Of a stretch of 64,000 nt of DNA, positions 56,401 to 64,000 are shown piece after piece; within the stretch, counting starts at the first letter, position 1, and every line of letters begins with the position of its first letter. The translations under genes were made by a program, and so were the position numbers. This DNA is from Notospermus geniculatus. Taxonomy: Eukaryota; Nemertea; Pilidiophora; Heteronemertea; Lineidae. The notes under the pieces were generated by a model. That model was not told the origin of the DNA, did no database searches, and was given only the letters and a program-made list of their open reading frames with translations. The DNA lies in the NCBI GenBank assembly GCA_002633025.1, contig NMRB01000016.1, positions 8,207-72,206 of the forward strand. The letters are read 5' to 3'.

Positions 56401-59400
56401 GTNNNNNNNNNNNNNNNNNNNNNNNNNNNNNNNNNNNNNNNNNNNNNNNNNNNNNNNNNNNNNNNNGAGAGAGAGAGGGAGAGGGTGGCACCAGTTTCCT
56501 TCTGATAAACTCACAGATTAGGAGATCAATGTTGTGCTTGTTGCTTTGATTACGGTAGATAGACTGCTGAATTTCTGATAGTTGAAGACTTTTTTGGTTG
56601 TAGGTTCTCCAGCTGGAGAGTGACCTGATGGAGCGGGAGGTCGAAAGAGACAAGTACATCAAGACTGCAAACAATGCTCGTGAGAAGTTAGAAGAGATCG
56701 AGAGAGAGAGAAAAGACTTGGCGGATGAATACGTCACACTCAAAACCAACTATCTTGCCCAGACTAAGGATCACAAATTCTTGGTAAGTATGCATATTTT
56801 GTCTTCCTCGTTTCTATGATTCGCTGTGTGGATCTGTCCCTGATTTTGATATTTTGAATTCACATTTTTGAACTACAAACGTTTGGTTTATGTATTTTGT
56901 TTTAGACGGCCAAAACGGAAGAACTCAGCATGGAGTTACTGAATCTTGTCAACGCCAAAGCTCTGCTTACGAAACAGTTACAGAATCTCGGTCGGGCGAA
57001 GGAGTTTGCTGGTGACCCAGACAGGGAAATCGAAAGGATCAAGGCAATGATTGATAGGTCACACTCAGCAAGATACAGGGTACGGCCAGCCTTCTTTTCT
57101 TAGCATGAAGTGAAATGAAGCATTTAGCCCAAGGATTATAGAAGACTTAACAATGACAAAACCTAGATGATCATAATGTGCCTACCTACATTGCCTTGGG
57201 CTTTGTTATGATAAATGCATGAGTGTTGCATGTGTTATCACTAAAGGTAACCTTTTGCTCCACAATATTTAAATCATAACCGAAGCCTAAAGCAATAGAT
57301 ACTGATTCGAATCTCAGAGTTAGTGGTATATGTCTCATTCATCAGGCAATCACATCAAAGAAGAGTAGGCCTACTCCATCAAGCACGACCATTCAGTTTG
57401 TGCTGAGTTCCATATTCAGGTGTTTTCTTTTCCGAGGGGAGGGGTGAGGACTTCACCTTTAAGGTTTAAAGCTTATGGTGAATTTTCTGATAATCCTATT
57501 GAATATTTATGTATTAAGGTTTTGGTAAACATGGTAACGTCTGTTCAAGATGTGCTGTGCAACTTTGTATAAATTCAAGAGGGGTTTGATACCACATCTT
57601 CTGGAATATGCATGTGGGCTTAGGGCCATGGAGCCACTGCCACAATATCTGGATGAAGATATCTTGGATCATTTCTTTTTGGTTTGTAGACACGGACTGG
57701 TTGTCAAAATGCCTCGGAAGTACTACACTCACTACAAGTACTTCACAAGCCGTGTACCTGGCCATAGATTTGTCCTGAAGGTTCAATTTCTATGTGATTT
57801 CTTCTTCATTTTATGATGTGTGTTGTTGAGAGTTGAGATACCAGAAGTTTCCTGGCCTGGGGGTGTTTCACTTCAGGAGTGTGGCTGCATTGGTGTTCTT
57901 GTGTTAATGAACAGGAAAATAAGGGGTCTCAATCTTCTGACAGCAATGTCACAGGTAAAAGATGCTCATCTCATTTCAGCCCGACTCATATCGAGCAACC
58001 CAACATGAGAGGGATGACGTAGAGAATAAGGTAGGACAAATCAATTTTGATGCAAATTTACTTTGAATTCTGTTGTTGACATGAAACTCTTTTGCTGATT
58101 ATGAAGTTATGGAAGCATGACCCAGATTAAAATGCCACTGCAGGTCTTGTATACTGGCTTTAGAGAAGTATTTGAAAACGTAATGAGATGTGGGTATTCG
58201 CCTGCGAATCAAACCATGCAAAGTGTCAGTTAAATCTATTGCATTTCTGTCTGCGGAAGTTGTTTGAGGCAGACAGACAGAAATCTCAGCTGTCTGAAGT
58301 GTAGTGTGTGTTCTAGGATTAGCTGTCAGGACTTTTGGTATCACCAACATATCTTACTGCCTAGATTGTCACATCAGTGTATTGCCATTGTGAACTTTGT
58401 AAAACTGTGAGGTACACGAAACATTTACATCTATTCTGCTCCTTGTCTTGCAGTTGTTTGGTTTGAATCAGCAAAAATTAGAAGCAGAGACAGCGAGGAT
58501 GAGGAATGAGTATGATGATACTCAGAAGAAGCTAGAGGCGAAGATGTAAGTGGTTTTAACCCATCCTCTCAAAACAGGGTCAGACATTTCCGCCTTGTTG
58601 TTCTGGTTTGTGACAATGTGTGTAATACTGTCGACTTTGTTTCATTGTAGACTAACCCTTGGTAGTGAATTGACAGAACTGCGACGACTTTGTCGGGAAA
58701 GACAGCAAAAGGTGTCTGAACTGAATGCCGTAAGTACAGTGTTTCAAGTTTCTTGGCTGATGACTGATGAATTGTCTTTCATTCGTGATGGCACGATTGT
58801 CATCCAACTTCATATACATGTATTTCATTTCCAGCAATTGATTACGGCAAAAAGTGAGAATGATGACCTCAGACACGAGAATAACCGTCTGCAGAATAAG
58901 ATGAAGGAAGTCAATGATGATTACAAGTCAAGGTTGAATAAATGGGTGGAAGATATTGCTGTGAGTTGTACCAAAATTCATTTTGATTTCATTTGTGGAA
59001 GTCCAAACATGATTTCTGATGATCTTCTCAATGTCTTGTACAAAAGGTATTGTAATTTGTGTGGTCGCACATCAGAGTTAAAGCTAGGAATTCAGTATTT
59101 CAGTATTAGGTAGGCCTACATGGAGGTGTCTTCATCTAACTTGTAGGAATATGTCGACTCGGGAGCTGGTATGCCAGGCAAACAAGCATCTCCTCAGAGG
59201 TACAGAGATTACGTCAGCAATATGATTAAAGACATGAAGAAGGCACATCGATTCAGAGAGGAGCAACTCAGCCACGCTGCCACGGGATTCAGGAAAAAGG
59301 CTATTGAGACTGTCAAGAAGCATGAACAACTCCTTGTGGCTTACAGGTGGGGCGTGTCAGTGGAAAGATTGTGGTTCAAATAAAGACAGATATCCATCAG

Positions 59401-61035
59401 CCTCAGTTAATTTCCATAGGCCTGATGTTGCAAGCTGGCTTGAAAGGGGCACTGCCCTGCACTGCCGCATGGCTTGTCAGTTTTCAGCAAGTATTCCAAA
59501 GCATTACGGGTAGTCTGAAATCCTTATTTCTTCCTTAACAACAGAAATCTCCAACAAGAAATCCAAGCTAGAGGCATCCGGGACATCGATATCGGCCCAG
59601 AGGATACCTACCTTCAGATTCTTGATGGAGAATTGCTGTCGAGCCAACAGAAGGAGAACCATCGGTTGAAACAGGCACTGGCGAAGGCCGAAACAGAAAT
59701 AGAGGGCTTAAGGCTCAGGGTAGGCTGCAGTTTGACTGTGTCCTACATTTGAAATGGACTTTCTCACTCCATTTCATCTGTTAGGCCACACTTTTTTATT
59801 CCTTGTTTCGCGGGCCCGCCGCTAGGTGAAAATAGGAAAATGAAGAAAAAAAAGAGATAAAATTATATTTTTGGGGTTTTTTACGAGCCCGCCGCTCCAA
59901 AAACTTGCCAAAATGGAAAAAAATAAAAATTTATTTTTATTTTTATTACGCCCGCCGCTCAGGTGTCCGAGACCGAAAATACATTTTTCCAAAATATGAC
60001 TTTTGTTATATTTACCGTCCGATTGATACGTGGTTTCTGACAGTTCAAGCTTCGGTACATTGGTGTTTGGGTTTGCATGGGTAGGCCTATTCCAATTGAC
60101 CCTTTATTGTGGAATAAAATTTTATTTTTTTCTTCTCCTCCGCTTTTCAGAGAACTTGGATAATTTTCGAGAAATCAAAAAATAAAATTTTATTTTTATT
60201 TTTTTTCCGCCCTCCTCTGATGGAGGTGCTGAGAAAAAGCTCGCGAAACAAGGAATAAAAAAAGCGTGGCCTTATGTGATGGAATGTAATCCTTGGTTAC
60301 CCATATTTTCTGCTGCATCTTGAAATGATGATAAATGCCTGATTGTCTATCGTTGATATCAATCATCTCCTGTTACAGCTTAGTTTGAAGGAGGATCCAG
60401 ATATGAAAAAGAAGCAACCTCAACTATTCGATGAGTAAGTAGTATATTCCCTGCATAGTCTTTAAGACCTGCCTCCACATGAGAATTCCTTTGCATGAGT
60501 TGGCTCTCTATGGGCAACTCAACCATAGAAAACTATAGTTTGAATCATTGGAAAAGTTCAGATTTAGCCAAATAAATGCTTGTTCATCTACTTAACCTGA
60601 CAGTGATGTGTGCTTCTTACAGCCGACGTAGTAGCCCAGGTACTGATAAAATGCATGATTTGAGGAAGCAACTGCGTGAGTTCACTCTCAACACACAGCA
60701 GGAACTGGAGGCCGAACGGAACAATCTCATGACAGAGAATATAGTTCTGAAAGAGCAGTTGAAGGATAGCCAGGAATACATTGAAAAGCACCTTGTCAAG
60801 TAAGTGTCAATAAGGACAAATTTAGGGATCAATCCCTCTGCTGGTCCAGTGTCAAGTAACACTTGAAATAGCGAAAGAGTGCTCTCTTGAATGTTCAAGG
60901 GTCTTGTTTCTCTGCAGGTATAAGCAGGAAATAGTGCGACTTCGTAGCCTTCTTGGTATGGATACAGATGGGCGAATGACATCTTTGTCAGGAGCTGCTG
61001 CCTATGACAAACTCAAGAACAACCGAAGAAGATAA
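53419..61035 (+). CDS. CCDC78: CCDC78 with N-terminal kinesin-like head
   Basis: Nineteen exons with consistent phases give 928 residues: 53419-53534, 54011-54228, 54338-54504, 54669-54812, 54977-55173, 55363-55537, 55821-55943, 56169-56387, 56604-56783, 56906-57079, 57980-58030, 58454-58545, 58651-58729, 58835-58960, 59147-59346, 59545-59719, 60379-60434, 60623-60799, 60918-61035. Residues 1 to about 340 are kinesin-like: VLGRIRP (first strand), FIAGYNTSFMV, P-loop GETGSGKSFT, MIEVYNDQVRDLL and ESKLTQLLQDELGG. Switch I (NxxSSRSH) reads about PANNYAAVITSFE and switch II (DLAGSE) reads EMPGLEK, so both are degenerate. The rest is coiled coil, matching human CCDC78 at AHRFREEQL, HEQLLVAYR and YKQEIVRLR. 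CCDC78 works at deuterosomes in centriole amplification of multiciliated cells; human CCDC78 as I know it is much shorter and lacks the head. Confidence 0.9.
56403..56466. other. Assembly gap (N run) beside GA microsatellite
   Basis: 64 N bases in CCDC78 intron 8, followed by GAGAGAGAGAGGGAGAGGG. The gap probably hides a longer GA repeat. It does not touch an exon. Confidence 0.95.
57080..57979. other. CCDC78 intron 10, nothing recognised
   Basis: A 900-bp intron between coiled-coil exons. A 267-nt open frame at 57550-57816 has no similarity I recognise, lacks heptads and is not bounded by phase-compatible sites, so I leave it as intronic. Confidence 0.5.
59782..60274. mobile_element. 493-bp element with 33-bp inverted ends
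   Basis: The ends TTAGGCCACACTTTTTTATT and AAAAAAGCGTGGCCTTA pair and continue through CCTTGTTTCGCG/CGCGAAACAAGG. The interior has three direct words GCCCGCCGCT separated by A/T-rich tracts (TAAAATTTATTTT-type). It lies in CCDC78 intron 16. No transposase. Confidence 0.85.
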
Positions 61036-63028
61036 AACACAGCATGTCACAGGAACTCCTAGGAAACACAGAAATCTATGAGTGACTTTTGATCAACTGA
61101 GTTACCTGTGTATTACCATAGAACTGCAACATGCAGAGAAGTTAAGCTTTTACCAAAAAGCTATCGACACGTATTTATATTTAGATAGTAATATATGTAC
61201 TTTTACAGTTATTGTTTACAGACAAGCGACCCAAAAGTATGTTCTCCCCAACTTTGGATCATTCTACTGATACCTAAGAATCCAAGATCTCAAACTCCAT
61301 TGAGACATCTTGAAAGACTCAGGTCTGATTCATGGTATTAAAACACATCATCCCTTGATTGAATCAGTCTTCAGAGAGTCATTGGTCTTATTTTCTTGCC
61401 ATTCTCTGTGAATTTGAATGTATTCTTATTATAGTACGTTATGATTGGTGCTTTTTTTGTGCTGAGTGATTTTCAATAGTTTCAGTTACATGTATATTTT
61501 ATCACACTAAAAAAATTCCCATTTGAAACACTGTCAGATTTTACAGATTAGTTTTCATAGATTAGATGATGGAATGCTATTTTATATTCTGAGTCCGTCC
61601 ATGACACTACACCGTCATGATTGGTTCTTCGCAGAGTTTATTGCTATCAGAGTTTTATGTAGAATTTCCCTTCAATTTCTCATAATAACAAGAGATACCA
61701 GACCGTCCTAAAAGGGAAGGAAAGAAAATGGCAAATGTATCCGTCCAAATAAAAATAAATGTAGATACATTATATTTAGGAGAATGGCATTCTTGATCTT
61801 GGTCTTTCCTCATGATTTTCATAACATCCTCAGTCACCCCGCAAAGGTGCCTTGTCCAGGCAGGGTGAGGGTCTAGTTCATGAGTTTTCTCTGTCGATTG
61901 TAAAGTCACTTCTCCTTTCCACTGAAGCACCCAGGGCTTCCGCTAGCATTAGCCACACAGAAAATTTGGGAAAATCATTGAAAATGACCACAAAATCAGC
62001 CAAAAATGACCTCTGTGGCTAAAGGAAAAAGCTGTACTTGGCGAGCCTCTTTCACATTTCCCATTACCGTGGCTAATGAAAATTTGAGCCTAGCAAAAGC
62101 CTTGAGCACCTACTGGAGGACTTTTAAAATTTGCAAAAGTGTACACTTAAAGACATATCTTCAACTTCAATGATGGTAAAGAAACTCAAGAAGTGAGCAG
62201 GAACATGTTTGGTAAGAAAAATCATCTGTCACTGCCATTCTGTTGTGGAACGGACAGTAGCGCCGCGGGAGTGGAGCGGCAAAGGCAGGAACCAATCGAA
62301 TTGACAGACAATTTCAGTTCACCTTCTGACCGAAAGGCGGCGATGGGGCATAGAGGCGTTTACGACATTGCATTTTATTAACGACAAAATCATCGAATTT
62401 CGTGAAGAATAAATTGTATCAATCCATTTGATATATTAAATAAACAGATAGCTTTCCCAAGGTAGCTTTTTAATGGAAAATAAGCCCGTTATTAAGATAA
62501 ACCGACCGACGTTTTTTTACTGCCGTCAATCAGTCGTCGTTCAACATGTTGACACGTTTCTATCATGTCTATGGACATGGTGCATGATGGACATGGACAA
62601 TTAAAACATAAAATTCAGCATGTTCTCTTGCATATTTTAACTGGTAATCAAATGGATGTGAATATGAATCTTAGTAGTTTATTCCTGTAACAACTGTATG
62701 ATATATAGGGCATAACTGAACCTTGACATTTCAATGTCGTGCCATGTGTGTGTGTTGTACACCACCAGCATGCACACTGCACTGTACAGTGTGGGCCTAA
62801 ACTGTGTGTAGTACACAGAGTCAGTTCAGTACACTGCCAACTTTAATACCGTCCAATTTTTATTTCAATTTATTTCAGGAGAATTATAAAATGCCTATCG
62901 TGTCGGTGCGGCAGGTATGTACCGGGAGCGGTATGTGATATTTGGTTGAACATAAAATCTAAAGTAAAGAGCCCTGTGCTGTGAGTGGGACAGCCAGCCA
63001 ACAGAGAGAGGGGAATCCACAAGTCATA
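61036..63028. other. CCDC78 3' UTR and MPV17L2 5' flank
   Basis: An AATAAAAATAAATG cluster at about 61748-61760 is a candidate CCDC78 poly(A) signal, 0.7 kb after the stop. From there to 63028 no protein exon is certain. The string ATGCCTATCGTGTCGGTGCG followed by GCAGGTATGT at 62891-62918 could be a short 5' exon of the next gene (MPIVSVRQ), unproven. Confidence 0.4.
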
Positions 63029-63833
63029 ATGCTGACAAACTTTGTGAAACTCGGCAACAGGTTGTTCACAAAGTACCTCCTTGCAACAAATATTGCAGCG
63101 ACGTGTGGCTTGATGAATGCTGGAGATTTTGTTGTTCAAGGCTTGCAGGTTTATTTTGATGAAAGCAGACAGAAGAAAAACAAAGCTGATGAATGGGTTG
63201 ACTGGGATCGAACAGGTAATTTCACTATTTCTTCATGGAAGTACAGCCATGACGGCCCTTTTCTTCGCATATCTGGCAAATTCAGTTTTCCCGATCTTGA
63301 GAACAATAGAGTTTGTGGATGGCATTCCTCCAATCAAGTTATCTCTTTCATGGAATGTGCCTTTGGCTGATTATCAATCAACTTGTCACTTTCATTTTAA
63401 GGTCGAGTTTTCAAAATTGGAGTTGTTGCTGGTGCTCTTACTCATTACTGGTATGCTTGGCTTGATTTAAAATTTCCTGGGAGAACAACTAAGACCATCC
63501 TGAAGAAAATCCTTTTGGACCAAACCATTGCATCACCTGTGTTCATGTCTGTTTATTTCATTGGTGAGTAGTGTGTGGTAGAGCTCTCATCTGATGCTTG
63601 TTGGTGACCTAACAGGCTCTTTTCTATTGATTGCCAGCTGAAGCCTGGATCTGTATTAAATCCCTCAAGAAGCAACAAAACAAGTTACAGGACACAAGTT
63701 ATGGCTAAGTGCCAATTTGTATGCCGTAACGTTTACGGACACCATTGCTTTTTCAGGCCATTCCCTTCTGGAGAAAGAAACTTTCCGTGATGGGGTGAAT
63801 CGTGTCAAGGATAAATTTTGGGTGGTCTATTTG
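63029..63833 (+). CDS. MPV17L2: MPV17L2-like mitochondrial membrane protein, 5' part
   Basis: Three exons, 63029-63215, 63402-63563 and 63757-63833, join in frame (phases 1 and 1). Start ATG 63029 gives MLTNFVKLGNRLFTKYLLAT. Family marks are NIAATCGLMNAGD (first helix), GALTHYWYAWLDLKFPGR, KKILLDQTIASP, SVYFIG and the VKDKFWVVYL stretch. The final part (WP-x-Q-x-x-NF block and last helix) lies beyond the window. MPV17/PXMP2 family members are four-helix organelle membrane proteins; MPV17L2 is mitochondrial and linked to mitoribosome assembly. The second exon (GxxxHYWY, LLDQ) fits MPV17L2 better than MPV17 or PXMP2 in my reading. Confidence 0.85.
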
Positions 63834-64000
63834 GTAGGTTCAGAAATCATGCCTGCAAGAAGTTTTCCTACTGTCGGAACACTGCTCCCTTGTTCCCAGT
63901 TAGGTCACTCATATGAATACATGGCTTCCAAGGCTTCCTTGAGTAATACATTGAAGCTTCTGCATGGGCTCTACATGTAGGTAGTAAGAGCACCTTCACT

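Noticed and set aside
57550-57816. 88-residue open frame in CCDC78 intron 10
   Set aside because: No recognised domain, no coiled-coil pattern and no phase-compatible splice sites on both sides.
62193-62381. 62-residue open frame before MPV17L2
   Set aside because: Cys/Ser-rich without family resemblance, and no splice link to the next gene.
1-64000. CRISPR arrays, phage or bacterial operons
   Set aside because: The sequence is animal nuclear DNA with spliced genes; the only regular short repeats are the 41-bp minisatellite and microsatellites, which lack unique spacers.

Overview
The window is animal nuclear DNA: genes are split by many GT-AG introns, two genes are intronless GPCRs, and inverted-repeat (MITE-like) elements are very dense. 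Abundant TAGGCCTA and ACATGTA words, SINE-like tRNA-derived heads and the gene content fit a marine invertebrate, possibly a non-vertebrate deuterostome; the species cannot be fixed from sequence alone. Single n bases at 1671, 2911, 7254, 27046, 49310 and 52284, and an N run at 56403-56466, mark assembly joins or poor calls. They matter because several duplicated stretches sit next to them. All exon models are manual: GT-AG sites were chosen so that codon phases join.

Layout. 1-8953: no intact gene; repeats, plus two fragments (1016-1669 and 7255-7346) that match the 5' flank and 3' end of the cadherin gene that follows. 8954-28519 (+): 19-exon receptor with a signal peptide, four repeated cysteine/NN domains, about seven cadherin repeats, one membrane helix and a short Pro-rich tail. 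29791-30774 and 33061-34041 (+): two related single-exon rhodopsin-class GPCRs. 34118-43107 (-): secreted discoidin-like/kringle protein containing a duplicated kringle+discoidin exon pair that can only be used alternatively if the frame is to be kept. 45010-49033 (-): complete WDR18. 49706-52608 (-): second WDR18 copy with exons 1-6 only. 53419-61035 (+): CCDC78, with a kinesin-like head followed by long coiled coil. 63029-end (+): MPV17L2-like gene running off the window.

Neighbour relations. The GPCR 2 and kringle genes converge with only 76 bp between stop codons. The WDR18 partial copy and CCDC78 diverge from an 810-bp spacer. WDR18 (60S ribosome assembly), MPV17L2 (mitochondrial ribosome) and CCDC78 (centriole amplification) are conserved housekeeping or ciliary genes; the first 43 kb is cell-surface and secreted genes rich in recent duplication. 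I see no operon, CRISPR, viral or toxin gene.
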